Source of the DNA: Coriobacteriaceae bacterium
GTDB taxonomy: Bacteria > Actinomycetota > Coriobacteriia > Coriobacteriales > UMGS124
Direction of reading: 5' to 3'
Assembly: GCA_019420325.1 (NCBI GenBank)
Contig: JAHZHK010000043.1
Span: forward strand, 1 to 16,490
DNA length: 16,490 bases
In this document: one piece after another, positions 1 through 7,734 of the stretch
How positions within the stretch are numbered: the first letter of the stretch is position 1
Layout of the letters: the number at the start of each line of letters is the position of its first letter
Notes under the pieces: model-generated
The model's database searches: none
Told to the model about the DNA's origin: nothing
Seen by the model: the letters and a program-made list of their open reading frames with translations, nothing else
Program-made: the position numbers and the translations under genes

Positions 1-30
1 CGACCCTGTGGGAGACTAGGGCGCCGCCGG
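1..30 (+). rRNA. rrf: 5S ribosomal RNA, 3' end only
   Basis: The first 30 bases match the conserved 3' end of bacterial 5S rRNA: a GTGGGAGA-type helix IV/loop E segment, then TAGGGCGCCGCCGG, whose last eight bases would pair with the 5' end of the molecule (outside the window). Two hairpin terminators follow on the same strand, as expected at the end of an rRNA operon. The exact 3' end is approximate, and only about a quarter of the RNA is present. Confidence 0.75.
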
Positions 31-90
31 CCCCCGGGGCGCGTTGCGCGGGCCGGGGGCGGGGAGGCGCGAACAGAGGCACCTGGGAGA

Positions 91-116
91 GGGGGACCCG
101 TAAGGGTCCCCCTTTT
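91..116 (+). terminator. Rho-independent terminator of the rRNA operon (first)
   Basis: A perfect 9-bp stem (GGGGGACCC at 91-99, GGGTCCCCC at 104-112) closes a GTAA tetraloop and is followed directly by TTTT. It lies about 60 nt after the 5S rRNA end. This is a textbook intrinsic terminator for rightward transcription. Confidence 0.88.
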
Positions 117-153
117 CGTTTGCGGGCGTTTCCGGGACCCCGCGAAGTCAGAC

Positions 154-189
154 AGGCCGCCGGCCCCCTCGGGGGTCAGGCGGCCTTTT
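154..189 (+). terminator. Second, tandem rRNA-operon terminator
   Basis: An 8-bp outer stem (AGGCCGCC at 154-161, GGCGGCCT at 179-186) with an inner C5/G5 stem (164-168/171-175) is followed by a T-rich tail (TTTTCGTCTTTT). It backs up the terminator at 91-116. The same hairpin could weakly serve the convergent glpK transcript, but on that strand it has no good T-run, so its main direction is rightward. Confidence 0.8.
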
Positions 190-215
190 CGTCTTTTGTT
201 ATGCAAGTACTTCGC

Positions 216-1718
216 TTAGCCCCTTGCGCGGTTGAGGGCGCGGTACCAACCGTCGAGGCTTTGCTGGCGGAGCTCTGCGGCTAGCTCGGGCTTGAAGCGG
301 GTTGCCTGAACGGCGTTTACTCGAAGGCTGTCCAGGTCTTTCCAGTAGCCTGCATTGAGGCCTGCAAGGTAGGCGGCTCCTAGTGCGGTGACCTCGGCTG
401 TTTTGGGCCTGACCACGGGACGCTGCAGAAGACCGGCCTGCCAGCCCATCGTGAAGCGGTTCTGCGACCCTCCGCCGTCCACTGCCAGCTCCTCGATGTC
501 ACAGGGGAAGTCGTTGCGCATGGCTTCGAGGACGTCGTATGCCTGGTAGGCGATGCTCTCCAGGGCCGCTCGGGCGAGATGTGCGCGTGTGCAGCCGCGT
601 GTGAGACCGCAAATCAGGCCTCGAGCCTCTGCGTCCCACCAAGGGGCGCCAAGGCCTGTGAATGCGGGGACAAGATAGGTTCCAGCGGTGTCTGTCACAC
701 TGAGGGCAAGCTCCTCGGTTTCGCTTGCTTCTTTAATGAGCCCCAGCTCGTCGCGAAGCCATTGGATGGTGGAACCTGCGTTGAAGACGGATCCTTCCAA
801 GGCATAACGCAACTCGCCCTTGGTGCTTGCGGCAACGGTTGTGACCAGGCCGTTCTTTGAGGGCACGGCATGGGCGCCGGTGTTCATGAGGATAAAGCAG
901 CCAGTGCCGTAGGTTGCCTTGGCCTGGCCTTCCTCAAAGCAGCAATGTCCGAATAGAGACGCTTGTTGATCGCCTGCGACACCCAGGATGGGCGGCTGCA
1001 GGCGCATGATATCCTGACTAACCTGGCCGTAGTCGCCCATTGACTCTTTGACCTCAGGCAAGATGGCGCGCGGAATGTTAAAGAGGTCGAGAAGCTCGTC
1101 ATCCCAATCCATGGTGTGGATGTTGAAGAGCATCGTGCGGCTCGCGTTGGTGCGGTCAGTGGCATGGACTGCGCCTTCAGTGAGGTTCCAGATGAGCCAG
1201 CAATCGATGGTGCCACAGGCAAGTTGCCCCGCCTCGGCGCGCTCGCGCGCTCCGGGCACGTTGTCGAGAATCCAGGCGATTTTGCTTGCCGAGAAGTAGG
1301 GGTCGAGCACGAGGCCAGTCTTTTGCGCGATGAGATCGCTCAAGCCACGTTCCCGCATGCTTGTAATAATGGGCTCTGTTCGTCTGCATTGCCACACGAT
1401 GGCATTGGAGATGGGCTCGCCAGTGTGCCTGTCCCAAACAACGACTGTCTCGCGTTGGTTCGTGATGCCAACAGCTGCGATGCGGTCCGAATGGATGCCG
1501 CTTGCAAACTGAACCTCGGAGATAGTTGAGACCTGCTTGGCGAGTATCTCTCGGGCGTCATGTTCGACCCAGCCAGGTTGGGGGTAATGCTGGGTGATGG
1601 GCTGGCTTGCCTGAGCGACGGGGGTGCCGTGTGTATCGAACAAGATGGAACGCACCGAGGTCGTTCCGGAATCGAGCGCGAGGATGTAGGTGTCATCTGA
1701 ACAGGTCGTTTGATGCAT
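216..1718 (-). CDS. glpK: Glycerol kinase
   Basis: This 500-residue FGGY-family kinase phosphorylates glycerol with ATP to sn-glycerol 3-phosphate in the cytoplasm. Family marks are clear: DSGTTSVR near residues 16-23 (ATP-binding start), GITNQRE at 84-90 with the glycerol-contacting Arg-Glu pair, IVWQCRRT, PYFSASKIAW at 140-149, and GVAGDQQ with the likely catalytic Asp250. FTGLGAPWW and VDGGGSQN follow in the C-terminal domain. Length is normal for GlpK. The frame stays open upstream to 2006, but the ATG at 1718 is chosen because AGGAGG lies just before it and the family N-terminus begins there. It follows the transporter gene by 11 nt, so the two are surely co-transcribed. The loop before the catalytic Asp lacks the His that HPr phosphorylates in Firmicutes GlpK. 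Confidence 0.96.
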   Translation of the reverse strand: MHQTTCSDDTYILALDSGTTSVRSILFDTHGTPVAQASQPITQHYPQPGWVEHDAREILAKQVSTISEVQFASGIHSDRIAAVGITNQRETVVVWDRHTGEPISNAIVWQCRRTEPIITSMRERGLSDLIAQKTGLVLDPYFSASKIAWILDNVPGARERAEAGQLACGTIDCWLIWNLTEGAVHATDRTNASRTMLFNIHTMDWDDELLDLFNIPRAILPEVKESMGDYGQVSQDIMRLQPPILGVAGDQQASLFGHCCFEEGQAKATYGTGCFILMNTGAHAVPSKNGLVTTVAASTKGELRYALEGSVFNAGSTIQWLRDELGLIKEASETEELALSVTDTAGTYLVPAFTGLGAPWWDAEARGLICGLTRGCTRAHLARAALESIAYQAYDVLEAMRNDFPCDIEELAVDGGGSQNRFTMGWQAGLLQRPVVRPKTAEVTALGAAYLAGLNAGYWKDLDSLRVNAVQATRFKPELAAELRQQSLDGWYRALNRARG

Positions 1719-1729
1719 GGGACCTCCTC

Positions 1730-2947
1730 TTATGATGTGGTTGACGTTGACTTTTTCGGCAGCTGCCTGAGAAGGCCTACCTCGAGGATGAATGTCGCGA
1801 CGATGCAGACGCTCGACAGAAGTGGGAGCGCCCAAATGGGTGCAACGGTGATGAAAGCGCCGCCCAAAGCCGAACCGATGGCGTTGCCGAGCTGCAGGGC
1901 AGATCCTGACAGTGCTAGGGCCATGGGTGCGTCCTTCCCCGCTAGCTTGGTGATAAGCAGGTTTTGCGAGGGGTTGAAGCCCCAGTCGGCCATGACCCAC
2001 AGGCACATGAAGACCCAGATGCCCACCGGGTTGGAATGCAGGAGCGACAGACCAGCAAGTGTGACCATCTGCATGATGAGGACGACCCGGCAGGTAAGCT
2101 GGAATCCCTTGTGGTCAGTGAGGGAGCCTCCCGCCTTGATGCCCACGGCGCTCATGAAGGCGCTGACAAGAAGGACCAGGCTGACCGTTGACGAACCTTG
2201 CCCAAAGACGTTCTCCAAGAAGGGCGTCACATAGGTGTAGTAGCTTGAGTAGCCTACGTTAAGCAGCACCATGACAATGAGCGCACGCAGGATAAGTGGG
2301 TTGTGCAGTGGGGCGAAGCGGGCCCGCAGTGACCCATCATGTTCAATTTCCTCAAGGTTGGAGGGAATGCGCTGTGCAACAAGGAAGCAGCTTACAAGGA
2401 CATATGCCGCAAGAAAGGCGTAAAGGATATGCCAATCTATATATATGCATATGCGCTGCGCAAGCGGCATGGCGATAATTTGTGCTGCGCTCGACCCTAA
2501 GCCCATGTTTGCCAGGGCGCTTGCTTGTTTGCCGGGAGGAGCGAGCCTGGAAGCCAACGCCATAGCGCAGGCGCAGTAAAGGCCGCTTCCCAAGCCCATG
2601 ACGACGCGTGTGGCAATGAGTATGACGTAGTTTGAGGTACTTGCCATGACGGCCATGCCTGCTGCCAGGAGGATGAGTCCCACAATGAGCTGATTTCGTT
2701 GGGTGACGCGAGACATCCGCGCAAGGAGGACCGGGGCTCCCAGGGCGCTGGCAACGGAGAATGCTGTCATGAGCTGGCCGACATGGGCAAGCGTGGTGTC
2801 GCATGAGGCGGCGATGACGCTGGGAATGCCCATGATGAACTGCTGCGAACAGCCCAAGGCGAAACTGCACAGCGTCAGAATCAAGATTGTGCGACCAGCT
2901 TGTTGGGTCTTAGTCTCGGCCTTCTGTCGTCCTTGCGTGGTGTCCAT
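1730..2947 (-). CDS. MFS transporter (DHA1/AraJ-like), glpK partner
   Basis: This 405-residue inner-membrane protein has about 12 hydrophobic segments between residues 20 and 395. It carries Major Facilitator marks: RVVMGLGSG around 114-122 in TM4 (motif B-like), GGSLTDHKG at 273-281 in the TM8-9 loop (motif A-like), and LQLGNAIGSALGG at 351-363, a pattern of AraJ/YdhP-type DHA1 exporters. A cytosolic loop of about 25 residues separates the two six-helix halves. The ATG at 2947 is preferred over the longer open frame (to 3010) because GGGAAGG precedes it and the upstream candidate -10 box would lie inside the longer version. It is the first gene of an operon with glpK, 11 nt apart, and no glpF-type channel gene is present. 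The substrate cannot be read from sequence; glycerol, a glycerol-containing compound or an unrelated drug-like molecule are all possible. Confidence 0.88.
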   Translation of the reverse strand: MDTTQGRQKAETKTQQAGRTILILTLCSFALGCSQQFIMGIPSVIAASCDTTLAHVGQLMTAFSVASALGAPVLLARMSRVTQRNQLIVGLILLAAGMAVMASTSNYVILIATRVVMGLGSGLYCACAMALASRLAPPGKQASALANMGLGSSAAQIIAMPLAQRICIYIDWHILYAFLAAYVLVSCFLVAQRIPSNLEEIEHDGSLRARFAPLHNPLILRALIVMVLLNVGYSSYYTYVTPFLENVFGQGSSTVSLVLLVSAFMSAVGIKAGGSLTDHKGFQLTCRVVLIMQMVTLAGLSLLHSNPVGIWVFMCLWVMADWGFNPSQNLLITKLAGKDAPMALALSGSALQLGNAIGSALGGAFITVAPIWALPLLSSVCIVATFILEVGLLRQLPKKSTSTTS

Positions 2948-2973
2948 GCCGCCTTCCCATGCCGCTGTGTCGC

Positions 2974-2988
2974 CGTTTGTGTCAAACG
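2974..2988. promoter_or_regulatory. Candidate operator for the MFS-glpK operon
   Basis: A perfect inverted repeat, CGTTTG-TGT-CAAACG, sits just downstream of the candidate -10 box of the MFS-glpK operon. It would overlap the predicted transcription start, where a repressor commonly binds. Half of it (GTGTCAAACGCT, 2979-2990) recurs inverted at 3128-3139. No regulator gene is adjacent, so the binding protein is unknown. Confidence 0.4.
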
Positions 2989-2993
2989 CTGCG

Positions 2994-2999
2994 ATTATA
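2994..2999 (-). promoter_or_regulatory. Candidate -10 box, MFS-glpK promoter
   Basis: The minus strand reads TATAAT here, a perfect -10 hexamer, 46 nt upstream of the MFS start codon. At the usual spacing the -35 region reads TGGGAA, a poor match to TTGACA, so the promoter may need an activator or depend mainly on the -10 element. Confidence 0.45.
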
Positions 3000-3082
3000 G
3001 AACGGAGCACGACATCTTCCCAGGCCTTCTGCTGAGGAGCCGCCCAGCGGCAAGGGATATCAGTTTGGGCTGCTGGGGCACG

Positions 3083-3117
3083 AAAAAGGGCGTGCTGTCA
3101 AAAGCAGCACGCCCTTT
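3083..3117 (-). terminator. Terminator of the glycosyltransferase operon
   Basis: A perfect 13-bp stem (3085-3097 with 3105-3117, 7-nt loop) ends in five Ts on the minus strand. It lies 27 nt after the stop codon of the last glycosyltransferase and separates that transcript from the MFS-glpK promoter. Confidence 0.88.
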
Positions 3118-3143
3118 GTTCGAAAGAAGCGTTTGACACGCGT

Positions 3144-4133
3144 TTAGAGCTCCTGGCCGTACTTCTCCATGAAGGCGTCGAGGTCGCTCATGAGCAGCTC
3201 CATGCGCTCCCAGTTCTCGGGCGGAAAGTAGTTCTTGTCGAGGGTGCCCGCCTGCTCGGCGCGCTTGTACTCGTCGGCCCAACGCTGGGCGAATGCCCTG
3301 CGGTGCTCGTCGGCAATGCGGTTGAAGTTCCAGCGGTAGGTGCCAAACTTGAGGTAGTTGAGCATGGGGGCGAAGGCCTTCTGGCGCTCAGGGTCGCGCG
3401 CCATGAACTTCTCGCTCAGCTCGTACTCGCCGCAGACCTCGTAGATCTTGGTGGACGACTTGCAGGAGGAGGCGGTGTTGTCGACGCGGTAGTGCAGGCC
3501 GAAGTACGGCAGAAGCGCTGCGCGGCGAGCGGCCATCCAGCACTGTTGCACAAAGGACGTGTCCTGATAGGAGGCGCCAGGGGTCGTGTTGAAGGCGATG
3601 CCGTTGTCGATGATGAACTGGCGGCGGTACAGTGCCGACCAAATGATCGGGATCTCGGCGAGAACGCTCTGCTCCTTTGCGGGGTCGAACACGTGCTTGT
3701 ACTTATAGCCGTCGTAGACGTGCATCTCGCGGTCGCCAGAGGCGTCATGCTCGAAGTAGTTGCACTTCACGACGTCAAGACGATGACGGTGGGCGTAGCG
3801 CCACAGCGTCTCGAACATGTCGGGGGAGGCGAAGTCGTCAGACTCGCAGATGCCGATGTACTCGCCCGTCGCATGCTCGATACCCTTGTTCATCGAGTCG
3901 CCGTAGCCGGAGTTTGCCTTGTCCACAAGCTTGACGCGGCTGTCGCGTTTTTGATACTCGCGGATGATGTCGGGCGAATTGTCGGTCGAGCCGTCGTTGA
4001 TGCAGACGATCTCGATGTCCTTGAGCGTCTGGCCGAGCAGGCTGTCGAGACATTCGGGCAGGTACTTCGACGTGTTGTAGATGGGCACGAGAATTGAGAC
4101 CTTGGGGGCCTTGTTTGCATTGGAGAAGAGCAT
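3144..4133 (-). CDS. GT2-family glycosyltransferase (single GT-A domain)
   Basis: This 329-residue cytoplasmic enzyme probably transfers a sugar from a nucleotide-sugar to a growing surface glycan. Residues 11-110 form a typical GT-A nucleotide-binding half: VSILVPIYNTSKYLPECLDS at the start, INDGSTDNSP at 45-54, and ESDD at 97-100 as the metal-binding DxD equivalent. The rest, including the YQDTSF stretch after the NTTPG segment, fits the acceptor side of GT2 enzymes. There is no transmembrane segment and no basic coiled-coil tail, unlike its two neighbours. Its ATG lies 2 nt after the upstream gene's stop codon, with the GGAAAGG ribosome site inside that gene, so translation is probably coupled. 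It is the last gene before the terminator at 3083-3117. Donor and acceptor sugars cannot be told from sequence. Confidence 0.92.
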   Translation of the reverse strand: MLFSNANKAPKVSILVPIYNTSKYLPECLDSLLGQTLKDIEIVCINDGSTDNSPDIIREYQKRDSRVKLVDKANSGYGDSMNKGIEHATGEYIGICESDDFASPDMFETLWRYAHRHRLDVVKCNYFEHDASGDREMHVYDGYKYKHVFDPAKEQSVLAEIPIIWSALYRRQFIIDNGIAFNTTPGASYQDTSFVQQCWMAARRAALLPYFGLHYRVDNTASSCKSSTKIYEVCGEYELSEKFMARDPERQKAFAPMLNYLKFGTYRWNFNRIADEHRRAFAQRWADEYKRAEQAGTLDKNYFPPENWERMELLMSDLDAFMEKYGQEL

Positions 4134-4135
4134 GT

Positions 4136-6235
4136 TTAGCCTTTCCGACGAATGAGGTTGATGAGCTTGCGCGGCAGGGCCGTGACGATCCTGCCTGCCT
4201 TGTATGTTACCGAGCTATAGAAGCGGTCCATTTCCTGACGCAGAAGTTCGGCCTGTGTGGCAAACTCGCCGACCTGCTTCAGGTTGCGGCCGTTCGCCAT
4301 GCCCATGCGATGAAGAAGCGCATAGGAGTGCGTGATGAGATAGGCCTCGCTGGATTCGGCCTCGAGAAGCAGGCGGAGCGACTCGAGGTTTTGAGCCGGA
4401 AGCAGCACCTCGTCGACCACATCAGGCCACCTGTCAAGGGCCTTGCGCGTGACGCAGAAGAGCTCGGCGGCGTCTGCGGGGTTTCGCATCGCGTCTGCCA
4501 GCGAGCAGAGGGCGGCTGCGATTGCCGAGCGCAGGGAGTGCGCGCGCGCATCCTCCAGACCGGCTTCTTCGGCCGCTGCGATGCAGGATGCGACAAAGTC
4601 CTCGATGCCGTGGGGCGTCTGGAAATGTGGCTTGCGAAGCGTCAGCAGGGGAATCTGGGTGGGCAGGATCGCCTGTGCGCTGGCAAGGCATTTCATGGCA
4701 AACACGGAGACGTCGCGGCATGCCTCGGGGTCACGCTCGGCGCATGCCTTGACGAGGTCGGTTGCAAAGAACTTGTTGTAGGGCGCGGCCGAGGCGAAGT
4801 GGAAGACGCCATCTCCCAATTCCGCAGCGGAAAACGTCTGACGGTTGTCGAGGACCGTGGAGGCGTCGATGTGCAGATACCGGAAGACGTCGGAGTGCTC
4901 GAGTGAACCGTCGGCATCGGTGAAGGTCACGACGTCGGCGTGGCCGGCAATCGAACTCGCGCTCGGCATCTCCGCTTTCTTCTGGGCAGCCCATACCTCG
5001 TAGTTTGACGCAGCAACCAAAAGCTGGCGGAAGGACGTGGGCTCGTATTCGCAGATGCTTCCCGGGAAGATGACCCAGGCGGCGCGAGCTGCGGCAACAG
5101 CCTCGGACATGGTTGCAAAGGTTCGGCAGCGGTCATCGCGCAGCATTGCCTTGAAGTCGGGCGCATCATCGGAAGCGACGTAGAGAATTTCGAAGTGCTG
5201 CTCGTCTTGCACCTCGAGAGAGTGAAACGAATCCTCGTCGAAAGCCATGCCGGGCTGTGCGGAGAAGATGACGCTCACCACAGGCTGCTCGACGGGTTGC
5301 GCCTTGGACTCGAGGATGAACGCGAGCTGGTCCTTGCGAACCTGGGGGATGTCGGCTCGGACAGCCTCGGTGAAGCAGCGCTCTATCAAGCCTCCGAAGG
5401 CGTCTGCGAGCTGCTTGCGCGTCTCGAGGTGGGCGTTACGAGCGTCGCGATACAAAAAGTCGATGGCCCAGTTGAGCATTGCCTGCTCGTGGCCGACAAA
5501 GTACGAGCGCTCGCGCCACGTGTCCAGGACGTAGTTGACGACCTTGATGTGCTCAAGGAGCCTGGTGTCACAATCATCGGCCATGACGGCAGAGTCTTTG
5601 TGGTTGCGGTAGAAGTAAAGCGTCTCGGGCGTGAAGCTGACGACGCGTGCACAGGGAAAGGTGCAGAACTGGAAAGCGTTGTCCTCGCCCAGGCGCAGCT
5701 CCGTGTTGAAGCGCAGGCTGTTGTCGACGAGCAGGGGGCGTCGATACAGCTTGTTGCACATGAGGGGGTTGCTCCCGGCCTCGCCCAGCAGTGCGTCGAT
5801 GGGGTTGCCCGTGTACGTCGCGGCGCGCTTTGCAAAACAGTCGTCGGCCCAGAAGCCGATGGGGAAGGTCTTGCCGCCGAATACGACGATGTCGGCGCTG
5901 TCGCGCTCGGCAACTTTGTGGAGCAGCTCGCATGTGTCATGGCGAATGAAGTCGTCGGAGTCCACGAACAGGACGTAGGTGCCGCAGGCAAGCTCAAGGC
6001 CATGGTTGCGAGCGGCAGAGACGCCGGCGTTTGCCTGGTGGATGGCTTTGACGCGCGCATCGGCCTTGGCTGCCTCGTCAATCATGGCGGGGGAGTCGTC
6101 GGTCGAGCCGTCGTCGATGCAGATGATCTCGATGTCGCTCAACGACTGCTTCAGAAGGCTGTCCAAGCATTCTTGGAGGTACCTTTGGGTGTTGTAGACG
6201 GGTACGACGATCGATATGGTGGGGCTGGTTGCCAT
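4136..6235 (-). CDS. Two-domain GT2 glycosyltransferase with degenerate second GT domain
   Basis: This 699-residue protein has an N-terminal GT2 domain (residues 5-250) with ISIVVPVYNTQRYLQECLDS, IDDGSTDDSP and the catalytic metal motif DSDD at 92-95. Residues 318-540 resemble a second GT-A domain that has lost its active site: PVVSVIFSAQ starts it, FEILYVASDD replaces the usual DDGS strand, IFPGS (389-393) stands where DxD should be, and PYNKFF (485-490) mirrors MCNKLY (159-164) of domain one. A helical region and a basic tail (SSVTYKAGRI, then RKLINLIRRKG) end the protein. The ATG at 6235 is chosen because GAGGAG precedes it by 9 nt. An in-frame ATG at 6298 gives 21 more residues but has no ribosome site. 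It is the middle gene of three, coupled to the next gene by a 2-nt gap. The second domain may hold the acceptor or bind partners; that is inference. Confidence 0.88.
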   Translation of the reverse strand: MATSPTISIVVPVYNTQRYLQECLDSLLKQSLSDIEIICIDDGSTDDSPAMIDEAAKADARVKAIHQANAGVSAARNHGLELACGTYVLFVDSDDFIRHDTCELLHKVAERDSADIVVFGGKTFPIGFWADDCFAKRAATYTGNPIDALLGEAGSNPLMCNKLYRRPLLVDNSLRFNTELRLGEDNAFQFCTFPCARVVSFTPETLYFYRNHKDSAVMADDCDTRLLEHIKVVNYVLDTWRERSYFVGHEQAMLNWAIDFLYRDARNAHLETRKQLADAFGGLIERCFTEAVRADIPQVRKDQLAFILESKAQPVEQPVVSVIFSAQPGMAFDEDSFHSLEVQDEQHFEILYVASDDAPDFKAMLRDDRCRTFATMSEAVAAARAAWVIFPGSICEYEPTSFRQLLVAASNYEVWAAQKKAEMPSASSIAGHADVVTFTDADGSLEHSDVFRYLHIDASTVLDNRQTFSAAELGDGVFHFASAAPYNKFFATDLVKACAERDPEACRDVSVFAMKCLASAQAILPTQIPLLTLRKPHFQTPHGIEDFVASCIAAAEEAGLEDARAHSLRSAIAAALCSLADAMRNPADAAELFCVTRKALDRWPDVVDEVLLPAQNLESLRLLLEAESSEAYLITHSYALLHRMGMANGRNLKQVGEFATQAELLRQEMDRFYSSVTYKAGRIVTALPRKLINLIRRKG

Positions 6236-6441
6236 CGAGCGTTGCTCCTCGCGAATAACGGTTGATGCGCCCGACTTTTCGTCGGGCAGCTGGTTCATTC
6301 ACACATAATTCTATCAGCCAGCTTTAAACGTTGGCCCATAGTTGGCCCTCAATCAGGAAAAGACCGTGTAAACCTGGGCTGTTTTTGATTCAGACCGAGG
6401 CACAGGGCGGCTTTGGTCCAGCTGGGCATGCAAGCGGCGGG
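6236..6441 (-). other. Intergenic leader between two glycosyltransferase genes
   Basis: This 206-nt gap has no gene. It holds a 7-bp hairpin (GCCCGAC 6269-6275, GTCGGGC 6281-6287, 5-nt loop) within the leader of the downstream glycosyltransferase, and a direct repeat of GTTGGCCC (6330-6337 and 6341-6348, 11 nt apart). I see no T-run terminator after the upstream gene and no convincing promoter, so read-through from the gene at 6442-7734 is likely. Confidence 0.5.
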
Positions 6442-7734
6442 TTACTGTTCCCGCTGCTTCATCGAAAGCAGCTTGCGCTGCACGGCGCGGGGGATGCGGC
6501 AAACCGCCCGGCCGATCTTTTGCTCGGCTGCGTTCATGGCGCACTCGTGCTCGTCGCGCAGCGCCGCGAGGCTGGCCTGGAGCTCCTCGATGGTAGCTTG
6601 CGCCTCACGAGTGGCAGTCTCTTGTTCGCACAGGCGGTTTTCGAGCGCCTGGCGGGCTTCGAATTGCATGCGTTCGCGATAGCATGCCTGGTCAAAAGCT
6701 GCGCGCAGTCGGAGCTGCTCGGCATGGAGGAGCCGGTCGCGATCGTTGGCGAATATCGCGCGCAGCACGTTGACGTCGTCGACGTTGTCGATTTCGTCCA
6801 GGTTGGCCTCACTGATGTTCAGGTCGTACAGGCCGCAGTTGTTGAGATACGAGAAGACTTCGTCGAAAGAATCGCGATTCTTGAGCGTCAGAAGGTTGTA
6901 GACACATCCGCCGGCGACCCAGACAAGATAGGAGTGCTTCAGCTCGTCCATGCAGCCCCGTTCTTCCAGGAATGCGCGCAGGGCCTGGAAAGCGCGAACG
7001 AAGTCGAGGGGATGCGCATCCTTCGTGTCCATGGCGCTTGTGCCGATGTTTTCGCGATGGTATAGGGCTGCCTCGTCGGTGCAGGCAACACGCTGGGCCA
7101 GCACTGCGGCGCGCAGCGAAAACATCACGTCTTCGCTCAAAAAGACGTCATCTTGGAAGCGGATGGCGTTGTCGCGGATGAATGACGTGCGGACAAGCTT
7201 GTTCCAGGGTACGGTGCGGAAGGTCGAGAACGTGGCGTCGGGGTTGTCGCGCCAGGTGAAGCAGCCTTCGGGGAACAAATGGCGCGGAAGACTCCACGGC
7301 ACGCTGATGGGCGTGGCAATATTGTTGTCGTAGAGCATGAAAGGTAGCAGCACGATGTCGGCATCGTAGCGTTCGGCTACCTGCATGGCACCTTCGAGAA
7401 GGTTGGGCTTGCAGAAATCGTCGGCATCACAGCAGTAAAGGTAGTCGCCCCGGGCAACCTCGATGGCGCGATTGCGGGCTTTCGCAGGGCCGGCGTTACT
7501 CTGGGAGATGACTTTGACGCGTGCGTCGGTGCGGGCGTAGTTGGCAAGTATGGTGGGGGTGGCATCGGTCGAGCCGTCGTCGACGCAGATGACCTCGATG
7601 TTTGCGAGCGACTGCGCCAGAAGGGAGTCGATGCACTGTGGCAGGTAGGCTTCTTCGTTGAAGACCGGGACGATGACCGAAACCCGGGGATGCGCGCCAA
7701 GCTCCTGTGCAGTCTTTGTCACCATTGCCTCCAT
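6442..7734 (-). CDS. GT2-family glycosyltransferase with C-terminal coiled coil
   Basis: This 430-residue cytoplasmic glycosyltransferase has a GT-A domain at about residues 17-240: VSVIVPVFNEEAYLPQCIDS, VDDGSTDATP, the DADD metal motif at 103-106, VPWNKLVR at 175-182, and LSEDVMF at 199-205, which likely includes the catalytic acidic pair. Residues 330-405 are rich in Glu, Gln, Ala, Arg and Leu in heptad-like order, so a coiled coil is likely. It ends in EQKIGRAVCRIPRAVQRKLL, resembling the tails of two neighbouring proteins. The start is unsettled: ATG at 7734 is listed, but an ATG at 7725 and a GTG at 7722 are in frame, and GGAGG lies 5 nt before the GTG. It is the first of three co-directional GT2 genes and is divergent from the pyruvyl-transferase fusion. 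Sugar specificity is unknown. Confidence 0.92.
   Translation of the reverse strand: MEAMVTKTAQELGAHPRVSVIVPVFNEEAYLPQCIDSLLAQSLANIEVICVDDGSTDATPTILANYARTDARVKVISQSNAGPAKARNRAIEVARGDYLYCCDADDFCKPNLLEGAMQVAERYDADIVLLPFMLYDNNIATPISVPWSLPRHLFPEGCFTWRDNPDATFSTFRTVPWNKLVRTSFIRDNAIRFQDDVFLSEDVMFSLRAAVLAQRVACTDEAALYHRENIGTSAMDTKDAHPLDFVRAFQALRAFLEERGCMDELKHSYLVWVAGGCVYNLLTLKNRDSFDEVFSYLNNCGLYDLNISEANLDEIDNVDDVNVLRAIFANDRDRLLHAEQLRLRAAFDQACYRERMQFEARQALENRLCEQETATREAQATIEELQASLAALRDEHECAMNAAEQKIGRAVCRIPRAVQRKLLSMKQREQ

Noticed and set aside
30..60. Very GC-rich hairpin just after the 5S rRNA
   Set aside because: It has no T-run, so I do not call it a terminator. It may be a processing stem in the rRNA precursor.
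3303..4097. A 264-codon open frame on the + strand
   Set aside because: It is antisense to the single-domain GT2 gene and has the Val/Ala-rich composition of a shadow frame.
5195..6265. A 356-codon open frame on the + strand
   Set aside because: It is the reverse shadow of the two-domain GT2 gene, Val/Leu/Asp-rich from mirrored codon use, with no recognisable domain.
6269..6287. Hairpin GCCCGAC/GTCGGGC as a terminator
   Set aside because: No T-run follows on either strand; it is noted only as a leader hairpin.
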